A model generated the notes under the pieces. The model did no database searches and had not been told where the DNA came from. It saw nothing but the letters and a program-made list of their open reading frames with translations. This document shows positions 7,531-14,314 of a stretch of DNA of 34,932 bases, in pieces. How positions within the stretch are numbered: position 1 is the first letter of the stretch; each line of letters starts with the position of its first letter. The DNA is from Demequina lutea. Its GTDB lineage: Bacteria > Actinomycetota > Actinomycetes > Actinomycetales > Demequinaceae. Location: NCBI GenBank assembly GCA_003246255.1, contig QKAX01000027.1, positions 1 to 34,932 of the forward strand, written 5' to 3'. The position numbers and the translations under genes are program-made.

Positions 7531-9123
7531 TTGAAGCTCAATTCGCGTGCCCGCATGATTCCGCTGGGCGTCAAGCTCGGCGCAGTCGTCGCGCTGTTGG
7601 CGATCGTGTCCATTAGCGTCGGGGTGCTGTCGACAGCGCGGATGTCGACGCTCTCGGCCCAGCAGACGGAGATGAAGGTGCAGGCCGCCGAGCCTCTGCT
7701 CGCACTCGTGGCGCTGAGCCGCGACTTTGGCGCGTTGCGCGCCCGCTTTGGCAACATCCTGTGGCAGGGCGGCGACGATCTCGACACGACGATCGGCGAG
7801 GCCGAGGACCTCATGGCCCAGGTCGACGCGGACGTCGAGGCATATCGTCCGCTCGCTCGAGACCAGGAGGGCGTCGATGCGATGGTCGCCGCGCTGCACG
7901 AGTACTTTGACACCGTGCGCCAGGCGGGTGACTTCGCTAACTCGGGCCAGTCCCAGCGTGCGCACGAGATGGCGAACCAGGCGACGGAGATCGCGACGAC
8001 GGCGAATGACCTGATGCAGAAGGAGGCCGGCGAGCTGGCCGACCTTTCAGATCAGATCGATGCCGCGGGCACCAACGCTTACGTCGCCGGCGTGATCATC
8101 ATGTGGGTCGCGCTCGTGGCCGCGCTTGTGGCGGCGCTTGTCCTGGCGCTGGTCGTGGTGCGCGGCGTGACGCGCGCCGTGCAGTCGGTGGGTCGTTCGA
8201 TTGAGGCGCTCGGTCAGGGCGATCTCACTGTTGACCCCAAGGTCGCTTCGCGCGACGAGCTGGGCCAGATGGCCGCTGCTCTCACCGACGCGCTGGGTAA
8301 CCTGCGCGGTGCGATCTCGTCAGTGGTGAGGACCGCCCGTGAGGTGGACCAGTCCGCTGTGGGGCTCTCTGCCTCTTCCACCCAGGTGGGAGCGGGCGCC
8401 GAGGAGACCTCAACGCAGGCGGGAGTTGTTGCGGCCGCTGCGGACCAGGTGTCTCGCAATGTGCAGACAGTGGCCGCAGGCGCCGAGGAGATGGGCGCGT
8501 CGATCAGCGAGATCGCCAAGAACGCCAACAACGCCGCCGAGGTCGCGGCTCGCGCCACCAAGGAGGCCGCGGAGGCCAACGACCAGATTTCGCGCTTGGG
8601 AGCGTCCTCGCAGGAGATTGGTGCCGTGGTGAAGACCATCACGACCATCGCGGAGCAGACAAACCTGCTGGCCCTGAACGCCACGATCGAGGCCGCTCGT
8701 GCCGGCGAGGCAGGCAAGGGCTTTGCCGTGGTGGCAGGCGAGGTCAAGGAGCTGGCACAGGAGACGGCTCGCGCCACGGAGGACATCGCCCGCCGCGTCG
8801 AGGCGATTCAGGCGGATTCCTTTGGCGCAGTGGAGGCCGTGTCGCGCATCGGTGAGATCATCGCCCAGATCAACGACTTCCAGCTCACCATCGCTTCTGC
8901 GGTGGAGGAGCAGACGGTGACCACGCAGGAGATGTCCCGCAGCGTCGTGGAGGCGGCTGCAGGCTCCGGCGAGATCGCGGCCAACATCACGGGTGTGGCA
9001 ACGGCCGCGGATGACTCCTCCCGCGTGGTGACAGACATGGGTCGTTCTGTGTCTGACCTGGCACGGCTCGCGACCGAACTGCGCGAGCAGGTGGCCACCT
9101 TCACCTACGAGACCTCAGCGTGA
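7531..9123 (+). CDS. Methyl-accepting chemotaxis protein
   Basis: A 530-residue chemoreceptor. A first membrane helix (about 14-35) is followed by an external, mostly helical ligand domain of about 145 residues resembling the four-helix-bundle type, a second membrane helix (about 184-212), a HAMP domain (about 213-265) and a long cytoplasmic coiled coil. Its hairpin tip, EQTNLLALNATIEAARAGEA and what follows (375-410), binds CheA and CheW. No C-terminal CheR-binding pentapeptide is present. The start is uncertain: TTG 7531 has GAGGTG (7521-7526) upstream and is preferred; GTG 7495 and ATG 7555 are alternatives. Upstream (7391-7530) there is only an ATTGCC/GGCAAT inverted repeat at 7471-7492. 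It sits between recG and rsmD, which are normally closer, so it looks like an insertion with the next gene. Confidence 0.93.
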   Translation: MKLNSRARMIPLGVKLGAVVALLAIVSISVGVLSTARMSTLSAQQTEMKVQAAEPLLALVALSRDFGALRARFGNILWQGGDDLDTTIGEAEDLMAQVDADVEAYRPLARDQEGVDAMVAALHEYFDTVRQAGDFANSGQSQRAHEMANQATEIATTANDLMQKEAGELADLSDQIDAAGTNAYVAGVIIMWVALVAALVAALVLALVVVRGVTRAVQSVGRSIEALGQGDLTVDPKVASRDELGQMAAALTDALGNLRGAISSVVRTAREVDQSAVGLSASSTQVGAGAEETSTQAGVVAAAADQVSRNVQTVAAGAEEMGASISEIAKNANNAAEVAARATKEAAEANDQISRLGASSQEIGAVVKTITTIAEQTNLLALNATIEAARAGEAGKGFAVVAGEVKELAQETARATEDIARRVEAIQADSFGAVEAVSRIGEIIAQINDFQLTIASAVEEQTVTTQEMSRSVVEAAAGSGEIAANITGVATAADDSSRVVTDMGRSVSDLARLATELREQVATFTYETSA

Positions 9124-9128
9124 GGTAG

Positions 9129-9147
9129 GCGGGGCGAGTAGCCCCGC
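9129..9147 (+). repeat. GC-rich hairpin after the chemoreceptor gene
   Basis: A 7-bp perfect stem (GCGGGGC / GCCCCGC) around the loop GAGTA begins 6 nt after the stop codon. It has no T-tract and probably protects or assists the stronger terminator 12 nt downstream. Confidence 0.4.
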
Positions 9148-9158
9148 ACAGCGCCGGA

Positions 9159-9196
9159 GTAAGGGTTTCTCAGAATTTCTGGGAAACCCTTACTTT
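9159..9196 (+). terminator. Terminator after the chemoreceptor gene
   Basis: GTAAGGGTTTC (9159-9169) pairs with GAAACCCTTAC (9183-9193). The stem extends inward through a T-G pair and CAGA/TCTG, leaving an ATT loop, for about 16 bp in total. TTTG follows. It is strikingly AT-rich for this genome. It would separate the receptor from the next gene. Confidence 0.75.
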
Positions 9197-9269
9197 GCGT
9201 CTCCGAAGGTCGATGCAGCACGTGGGCGATCATCTGTGAAGGGGATATCGGGCGCGAAAGGAACGGCCC

Positions 9270-9746
9270 ATGTCCAGCGTCACGGCGGCGACCCTGTCCT
9301 CGGGGATGTCCACGGCCTCAATGAACCTTCAGGCGCAGGTCAGGCAACTGCAACGTCAGCAGTCCACCCTGCAGCGTGAGCTGTCATCCCTTGCCTCCTC
9401 GCAGCAACCCTCGGATGTCAAGCAGCAGCGCCAACAGTCCATCACCGCGCAGATCCAGGCGGTGAGCGCGCAGCTCGAGCGGTTGCAGCGCGCTCAGGAG
9501 TCGCAGCGCCTTGTCGAGACCGAGCGCCGTCAAGCGAGTCAGGCGACCTCTTCCGCGAGTGGGGCCGGTGCCACCGGTGCCGCCGAGCGTCCTGCCGTCG
9601 CGTCGACAGCGTCGACCCAGGCAAGCTCGGCCCGACGGGATGTGGAAAGCTCCGCCGAGGCCTCCGAGGCAGACTCACGGTTGGCCCGCTCCGGCCGCCT
9701 GTTCACTGCCGATGGCGCAGGCAACTACATCGACATCGAGCTGTAA
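9270..9746 (+). CDS. Small coiled-coil protein (FlxA-like), function unknown
   Basis: A 158-residue protein with no assigned function. Residues about 18-95 form a Gln-rich coiled coil (NLQAQVRQLQRQQSTLQREL and similar heptads). A Ser/Ala/Thr-rich disordered stretch (about 92-140) and a short conserved-looking end (LFTADGAGNYIDIEL) follow. There is no signal peptide or membrane helix. The architecture resembles FlxA-like proteins, which are often encoded near flagellar genes in actinobacteria. Lying beside a chemoreceptor supports a motility link, but this is inference. AAAGGA (9257-9262) is upstream of ATG 9270. I saw no flagellar-sigma-factor promoter. Confidence 0.82.
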   Translation: MSSVTAATLSSGMSTASMNLQAQVRQLQRQQSTLQRELSSLASSQQPSDVKQQRQQSITAQIQAVSAQLERLQRAQESQRLVETERRQASQATSSASGAGATGAAERPAVASTASTQASSARRDVESSAEASEADSRLARSGRLFTADGAGNYIDIEL

Positions 9747-9758
9747 CGCCCCACGGCT

Positions 9759-9764
9759 TACGCT
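9759..9764 (+). promoter_or_regulatory. -10 box of a leaderless promoter for rsmD
   Basis: TACGCT ends 7 nt before the rsmD ATG and no Shine-Dalgarno sequence lies between. This matches the leaderless spacing seen at thiL, coaD and proA. Confidence 0.45.
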
Positions 9765-9771
9765 AGGGCGC

Positions 9772-10323
9772 ATGACGCGCATCATCGCAGGTGAGTTTGG
9801 GGGCCGTTCCCTGACGGTGCCGAAGACCGGCACCCGACCCACCTCTGACCGTGTGCGCGAGGCGATCTTCTCGCGCCTCGATCACTCGGACTCGCTACGC
9901 AGCGCGCGCGTCATCGACCTCTATGCAGGGTCCGGCGCGTTGGGCCTCGAGTCGCTGAGCCGGGGGTCCGCCTCTGCGACGTTTGTGGAGGCGGCCACGC
10001 CCGCGACGCGCGTGATCGAGGCGAATATCCGCGAGTTGGGGCTCGGCTCGCGCTCCTCGGTGGTGCGCGAACGCGCGCTGCCGTACCTCGAGCGCTCCAC
10101 GGCGGCCTTCGATCTCGCCTTCCTTGATCCCCCCTACGACATCGCGGACGGTGACCTCATCGCCGTCCTCGTGGCGCTCGAGCCGCGCCTTGCGAGCGGC
10201 GCGCCGGTCGTACTTGAGATGTCGAGCCGCAAGCGCCACCCCGAGTGGCCGGTGGGACTCCAACTGGTCCAGAGCAAGTCGTATGGCGAGACCACAGTGC
10301 TCTACGCGGAACACGTGAGGTAG
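9772..10323 (+). CDS. rsmD: 16S rRNA (guanine(966)-N(2))-methyltransferase
   Basis: A 183-residue SAM-dependent enzyme that methylates G966 (E. coli numbering) of 16S rRNA during 30S assembly. It starts with the family-typical MTRIIAGEFGGRSL. The SAM-binding loop is DLYAGSGALGLE at 49-60 and the catalytic motif DPPY is at 119-122. An open frame runs upstream to 9511, but that part is Arg/Pro-rich and overlaps the preceding gene, so ATG 9772 is taken. It is followed within 10 nt by coaD, the common rsmD-coaD pairing. Confidence 0.96.
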   Translation: MTRIIAGEFGGRSLTVPKTGTRPTSDRVREAIFSRLDHSDSLRSARVIDLYAGSGALGLESLSRGSASATFVEAATPATRVIEANIRELGLGSRSSVVRERALPYLERSTAAFDLAFLDPPYDIADGDLIAVLVALEPRLASGAPVVLEMSSRKRHPEWPVGLQLVQSKSYGETTVLYAEHVR

Positions 10324-10333
10324 GTTGCGGACC

Positions 10334-10813
10334 ATGGCGACAGTCGTCTTTCCAGGCTCTTTTGACCCCATCACGCTGGGTCACGTGGACGTTGCTGTGC
10401 GCGCGCGTCAGGTCTTTGACCGCGTCATCATCGCCGTCGCCCATAACTCGCAGAAGAGCCCGCTACTCACAGTTGATCAGCGAGTGGAGCTCGCGCGGCT
10501 CGCGGTCTCGCATGTCGACGGCATCGAGGTGCAGCCCACCGACCAACTCCTTGTCGACTATTGCGCGTCAGTGGAAGCCGATGCCATCGTGAAGGGCCTG
10601 CGCGGCGGGGCCGACTACGACATGGAGCGCCCCATGGCGCTCATGAATCGCTCGCTGACGGGAATCGAGACGGTGTTCATCACCGGTGACTCGGCGCTGG
10701 CCCACATTGCCTCGTCGCTTGTGCGCGACGTCGCCAGGCATGGGGGAGACATCTCCCCGTACGTGCCGCCAGGCGTCGAACAGGCCGTCTTGGCGGCGCT
10801 GCGAGGCGAGTAA
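10334..10813 (+). CDS. coaD: Phosphopantetheine adenylyltransferase
   Basis: CoaD transfers AMP from ATP to 4'-phosphopantetheine, the penultimate step of coenzyme A synthesis. The 159-residue protein has full family length. The nucleotidyltransferase signature GSFDPITLGH is at residues 8-17, KGLRGGADYDME near 91, and the C-terminal ATP-binding helix begins SSLVRDVARHGGD. ATG 10334 is used rather than TTG 10325. TAGGTT (10321-10326) lies 7 nt upstream and contains the rsmD stop codon, so coaD may be transcribed leaderless as well as by read-through. Confidence 0.97.
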   Translation: MATVVFPGSFDPITLGHVDVAVRARQVFDRVIIAVAHNSQKSPLLTVDQRVELARLAVSHVDGIEVQPTDQLLVDYCASVEADAIVKGLRGGADYDMERPMALMNRSLTGIETVFITGDSALAHIASSLVRDVARHGGDISPYVPPGVEQAVLAALRGE

Positions 10814-10879
10814 GAGCGGCTCGTCCCCGCCCGGCCGACGCCGGCGTCGGCGGCGCTCGAGACTGACCGCCGTGCCAGG

Positions 10880-10909
10880 TTGTGAGCAGGCCGCTCTATC
10901 CCGTAGAAT
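10880..10909 (+). promoter_or_regulatory. Promoter of the yceD-rpmF-rnc-mutM operon
   Basis: TTGTGA (10880-10885), an 18-bp spacer and TAGAAT (10904-10909) form a good housekeeping promoter, giving a leader of about 60 nt before GTG 10977. The coaD-yceD gap (10814-10976) otherwise holds only an 18-bp GC palindrome at 10834-10851 without a T-tract. Confidence 0.65.
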
Positions 10910-10976
10910 CGTTCGCTGGCCCGCCGGTCGCGACTGGCGCCGAGGTCCAACGGACCGCTAGGACTTGGAGGAGCGT

Positions 10977-11546
10977 GTGACCCACACTCCCGGTGTCGAC
11001 TCGCCGTTCCGCCTTCATGTGCGGGATCTGGTGCGTCGACCGGGTACTCACCGCGAGTACTCCATCGACCTGACGGTTCCCGAGGCTCTTGGCACCGACG
11101 TGATCGCGGTTCCCGAGGGCGCCCCCGCCGCGCTGCACGTGCAGTGCGAGGTGGTGACCGACGGAATTTGGGTTAATGGCAACTTCACCGCGCGTGCGGA
11201 GGGAGAGTGCAGCCGCTGCCTCGACGAGGTCCTCATGGACCTGGACGTCAAGGTGCAGGGGCTGTTCCTGTATCCCGACGCCTCGTACGGGGAAGATGAC
11301 GAGACCGACGACGTCTACGAGTTTGATGGTGAGTCCATCGACCTTACGGACATCGTGCGGGACGCGGTGGTGATAGTTCTGCCGTTCACCCCGCTGTGCG
11401 ACCCGGATTGCCCCGGGCTGTGCGACCAATGTGGCGCGCGGCTCGTGGACGAACCGGGTCACTCGCATGAGATACTCGACCCTCGTTGGTCGTCACTAGA
11501 GAGTGTGATAGACAGCCTGGGGCTGTCTGAAAAGGAAGAGAGTTAG
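10977..11546 (+). CDS. yceD: YceD/DUF177 family protein
   Basis: A 189-residue protein of the YceD family, almost always encoded just before rpmF and linked to 23S rRNA accumulation or large-subunit assembly. It has an N-terminal beta-rich domain, an acidic central stretch ([14 protein letters not shown]), and paired cysteines in GECSRCL and [15 protein letters not shown] that probably bind metal. The start is GTG 10977, with GGAGGAG at 10967-10973; TTG 10965 is within that site and unlikely. It is separated from rpmF by 2 nt, so the two are coupled. Confidence 0.93.
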   Translation: MTHTPGVDSPFRLHVRDLVRRPGTHREYSIDLTVPEALGTDVIAVPEGAPAALHVQCEVVTDGIWVNGNFTARAEGECSRCLDEVLMDLDVKVQGLFLYPDASYGEDDETDDVYEFDGESIDLTDIVRDAVVIVLPFTPLCDPDCPGLCDQCGARLVDEPGHSHEILDPRWSSLESVIDSLGLSEKEES

Positions 11547-11548
11547 CC

Positions 11549-11743
11549 GTGGCTGTTCCCAAGCGCAAGATGTCGCGCAGCAACACCCGCTCGCGTCGTT
11601 CGCAGTGGAAGACCACTGCCGCCAACCTGACGACGTGCCCCTCGTGCAAGGCCGACAGGCTCGCGCACCAGGCGTGCCCCTCGTGCGGTGCCTACAACGG
11701 TCGCCAGTACGCCGAGGCGCTGCGCACCGAGCACGAGGCGTAA
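11549..11743 (+). CDS. rpmF: 50S ribosomal protein L32
   Basis: A 64-residue large-subunit protein with the family N-terminus [17 protein letters not shown] and two CPSC pairs (residues 30-33 and 43-46) that form a zinc ribbon. It starts with GTG; GGAAGAG lies upstream within the end of yceD. It belongs to the widely conserved yceD-rpmF-rnc cluster. Confidence 0.97.
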   Translation: MAVPKRKMSRSNTRSRRSQWKTTAANLTTCPSCKADRLAHQACPSCGAYNGRQYAEALRTEHEA

Positions 11744-11759
11744 GCCCCTTATCTGACGC

Positions 11760-12455
11760 GTGAGCGTTCCTGGTCTAGAAGCCGCCACCGCCCTCACGGG
11801 GCGGCTTGGCGTGCCCATTGACCCGGAGTTGTTGGTGCTTGCACTGACGCACCGCTCGTTTGCGTACGAGAACGGCGGCCTTCCCACCAACGAGCGCCTG
11901 GAGTTTCTGGGCGACTCAGTGCTGGGCATCGTGGTCACCGACAAGCTGTACCGCGATCACCCTGAGCTCCCCGAGGGCGACCTCGCCAAGATGCGGGCCT
12001 CATGCGTCTCGCAGCGTGCGCTCGCGACCATTGCCAGGGAGATCGGCCTCGGCTCGTTCATCCTGCTGGGCAAGGGCGAGATCGCCACGGGCGGCCACGA
12101 CAAGGATTCGATCCTGTGCGATGGCCTCGAGGCCATCTTTGGGGCCGTGTACCTGACGCATGGCATCGAGGTGTCGCGCGACGTCATTCTGGGCCTCGTG
12201 GGTCCGTCCCTTGAGCGCGCCGCCACCGCAGGCGACGCGCTCGACTGGAAGACGGCTTTGCAAGAGGCGTGCGCCGCGCACGGCCTGCCTGCCCCCGTCT
12301 ACGAGGTCGTGGGCGAGGGTCCAGACCATGCGCGCACCTTCACCGCTACCGTGATGCTCGCGGGCGAGGCTCGCGGATCCGGCAAGGGCACCGCCAAGAA
12401 GCACGCCGAGCAGGCCGCAGCCGAGCAGGCGCACGGCTACCTCGCCGCGCTGTAG
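11760..12455 (+). CDS. rnc: Ribonuclease III
   Basis: A 231-residue double-strand-specific endoribonuclease that processes rRNA precursors and cuts structured mRNAs. The signature NERLEFLGDS is at residues 44-53 with metal ligands Glu48 and Asp52, and the second pair Asp121 and Glu124 lies in CDGLEAIFGAVYL. A C-terminal dsRNA-binding domain (about 160-231) ends with GKGTAKKHAEQAAAEQA. The start is GTG 11760. There is no clear ribosome-binding site, and TTATCT (11749-11754) 5 nt upstream could be a leaderless -10. It lies 16 nt after rpmF and 17 nt before mutM. Confidence 0.96.
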   Translation: MSVPGLEAATALTGRLGVPIDPELLVLALTHRSFAYENGGLPTNERLEFLGDSVLGIVVTDKLYRDHPELPEGDLAKMRASCVSQRALATIAREIGLGSFILLGKGEIATGGHDKDSILCDGLEAIFGAVYLTHGIEVSRDVILGLVGPSLERAATAGDALDWKTALQEACAAHGLPAPVYEVVGEGPDHARTFTATVMLAGEARGSGKGTAKKHAEQAAAEQAHGYLAAL

Positions 12456-12472
12456 CTCCCGGGCCTCCGCAG

Positions 12473-13402
12473 ATGCCCGAGCTTCCCGAGGTCGAAACCG
12501 TCCGCAGCGGCCTCGCCTCCCTGATTCTCGGCTCCCAGATCGAGTCGGTCGAGGTGTATCGCGCCTCATGCGTGCGGCTGCAGCCCGGCGGCGAGGGCGA
12601 ATTCGCCGAGGTGCTCGTGGGCGCCAGGATCGATGAGATCGTACGACGCGGCAAGTTCCTGTGGATGCCCCTCTTTGGCCCCCAGGAGGCCCCACAGGGC
12701 GCGCTGAGCGCGCATCTGGGCATGTCGGGGCAGTTCCGCGTGTTCGTGGACGATGCCCCGGAACCCCACGCGCACTGCCGCGCCCGCATCGGCCTGTTGC
12801 GCGACGGCCGCCCCCTCACTCTCGACTTCCTCGACCAGCGCACGTTTGGCTACCTGTTCGCCGAGCCGCTCGTGCCCACGGCCGACGCCGGAGCGGCGGG
12901 GCAGGGGAGCGACCTGCCGCTGCTCCCGGCATCCGTGTCCCACATCGGGCGGGACGCGTTGGATCCCTTGCTCGATGAGGCCGCCGTGGTGAGGCGGTGG
13001 CGGCGCGGCACCAGGGGCATCAAGCAGGTGCTGCTGGATCAGACCGCCGTGAGCGGCATTGGCAACATCTACGCGGACGAGGCGCTGTGGCTCGCGGGGA
13101 TTCACCCGCAGCGGCCAGCCGAGCGACTCACGGCGGCGCAGGCTCGCACCCTGCTGGACGCCGTCCGCACAGTGATGCTGAGCGCGCTGTCGCAGGGCGG
13201 CACGAGCTTCGATGCGCTGTACGTGAACGTCAATGGCGAGTCCGGCTACTTCTCTCGGGACCTCGAGGCATACGGTCGCGGAGGCGAGCCCTGCTCGCGG
13301 TGCGGGACGCTCATCTCGCGGGCCGTCGTGGGTCAGAGGTCTACCCACTGGTGCGCCAGGTGCCAACCCGCGCCTCGTCGCCAAAGGATGACCCGGGACT
13401 AG
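12473..13402 (+). CDS. mutM: Formamidopyrimidine-DNA glycosylase
   Basis: A 309-residue bifunctional glycosylase/AP lyase that removes 8-oxoguanine and formamidopyrimidines. After Met removal the N-terminus PELPEVETV supplies the catalytic Pro and Glu. RRGKF contributes the beta-hairpin lysine, LLDQTAVSGIGNIYADE is the helix-two-turn-helix, and the C-terminal zinc finger runs CSRCGTLISRAVVGQRSTHW to CARC with the DNA-contacting Arg. The start is fixed by this N-terminus. It is slightly longer than E. coli Fpg because of an insertion near residues 130-150. It closes the yceD-rpmF-rnc-mutM operon. Confidence 0.97.
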   Translation: MPELPEVETVRSGLASLILGSQIESVEVYRASCVRLQPGGEGEFAEVLVGARIDEIVRRGKFLWMPLFGPQEAPQGALSAHLGMSGQFRVFVDDAPEPHAHCRARIGLLRDGRPLTLDFLDQRTFGYLFAEPLVPTADAGAAGQGSDLPLLPASVSHIGRDALDPLLDEAAVVRRWRRGTRGIKQVLLDQTAVSGIGNIYADEALWLAGIHPQRPAERLTAAQARTLLDAVRTVMLSALSQGGTSFDALYVNVNGESGYFSRDLEAYGRGGEPCSRCGTLISRAVVGQRSTHWCARCQPAPRRQRMTRD

Positions 13403-13474
13403 GACACCCGGACGAGAGGCCCACCGGGCGTCGGCGTGTCGCGTCGAAATCACGGTGAACGCCACACAGGACCC

Positions 13475-13488
13475 GGGACCTTCGCCCC
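13475..13488 (+). promoter_or_regulatory. Putative DevR/DosR-type operator upstream of the regulator gene
   Basis: GGGAC-CTTC-GCCCC matches the DosR-box core GGGAC-N4-GTCCC with one mismatch. Its centre, 13481.5, is 42.5 bp upstream of the first base of the regulator ATG, the inferred leaderless start. Further half-sites GGGAC lie at 13499-13503 and inside the end of mutM. The second half-site is imperfect, so confidence is moderate. Confidence 0.45.
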
Positions 13489-13510
13489 GCGAACGCCTGG
13501 GACCTGCGGA

Positions 13511-13516
13511 TAGCCT
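13511..13516 (+). promoter_or_regulatory. -10 box of the response-regulator gene
   Basis: TAGCCT lies 7 nt before ATG 13524 with no Shine-Dalgarno sequence, as expected for a leaderless transcript. No recognisable -35 box is present; the putative operator at 13475-13488 occupies that position. Confidence 0.5.
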
Positions 13517-13523
13517 TACTGAC

Positions 13524-14141
13524 ATGAGCAATGTCAGGGTTTTGGTGCTGGATGACCACGAGGTGGTTCGCCGGGGTATCTGCGACATCCTTGACCGCGC
13601 CGACGGCATCGAGGTCGTCGCCGAGGCCGGGACCGTCGCTCAGGCTGTTCGTCGGGCCGACGCTGTGCGTCCCGACGTGGTGCTGTCCGACCTCCGTCTT
13701 CCCGACGGCACGGGTCTCGAGCTGATCGCGCACGTGCGCCGCACGCTGCCCGACGCACACATCGTGGTCCTCACGTCGTACGACGACGACGAGGCCCGCT
13801 CGGCCGCCCGCACAGCTGGTGCCGACATGTTCCTGCCCAAGACCGCCGGCTCGCAGCAGGTGGTCGAGGCTGTGCGCCTCGCGGCCGCCGGCAAGGAGCA
13901 CGGTCAGCACATTCGCGTGCGCGATGACGAGGTGCTGAGCCGCCTCACTCCCATGGAGCGGCGCGTCGTGGAGCTCGTGGGCCAGGGTCTCGCCAACCGC
14001 GAGATCGGCGACGAGCTCGGCATTGCCGAGAAGACAGTGAAGAATCACGTGACGAGCGTGCTGTCCAAGATGGGACTGCAGCGCCGTACTCAGGTTGTGG
14101 CGTGGGCTACCCGCCGACACGCTGCTTCGTTCCGCGGCTAG
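13524..14141 (+). CDS. DevR/DosR-like response regulator (NarL/LuxR family)
   Basis: A 205-residue two-component regulator. The receiver domain (about 3-120) has the acidic pair Asp10/Asp11, phospho-acceptor Asp56 in SDLRLPDG, Thr84 and Lys106. The LuxR-type helix-turn-helix (about 140-200) contains EKTVKN at 169-174, the motif through which mycobacterial DosR contacts GGGAC half-sites. LDDHEVVRRG and LTSYDDDEA also resemble DosR. It should activate genes when phosphorylated by the convergent DosS-like kinase at 14315-15913. An in-frame start at 13455 exists, but ATG 13524 fits both the family N-terminus and the -10 box. Its targets probably include the cyd operon and itself. Orthology to DosR is inferred from motifs, not from a search. 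Confidence 0.9.
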   Translation: MSNVRVLVLDDHEVVRRGICDILDRADGIEVVAEAGTVAQAVRRADAVRPDVVLSDLRLPDGTGLELIAHVRRTLPDAHIVVLTSYDDDEARSAARTAGADMFLPKTAGSQQVVEAVRLAAAGKEHGQHIRVRDDEVLSRLTPMERRVVELVGQGLANREIGDELGIAEKTVKNHVTSVLSKMGLQRRTQVVAWATRRHAASFRG

Positions 14142-14230
14142 CGGCTACACCCTCCAGTCGCTAGCGCCAACGAGGCGCGACATGACCGAGCCGGATTAAC
14201 GGCCCGCGCTCGGATCGTCGCACAGGCAGC

Positions 14231-14265
14231 ACAGGGGCCCCCTTCGGGGCCCCTGTCGTCGTTTT
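14231..14265 (+). terminator. Terminator of the response-regulator gene
   Basis: An 11-bp perfect stem pairs 14231-14241 with 14246-14256 around CTTC, followed by CGTCGTTTT. It lies 90 nt after the regulator stop. On the minus strand it has no T-tract, so it does not clearly end the cyd-kinase transcript; 14266-14314 holds only GC-rich palindromic sequence. Confidence 0.8.
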
Positions 14266-14314
14266 AGGGGTCTCTTGCCCGCGCGCTAGCTCGCGGCGCG
14301 CGCGTGCCAGCCGA

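Noticed and set aside
10834-10851. An 18-bp perfect GC palindrome after coaD as a terminator
   Set aside because: There is no loop or T-tract, and the sequence is the kind of GC palindrome expected by chance in such a genome.
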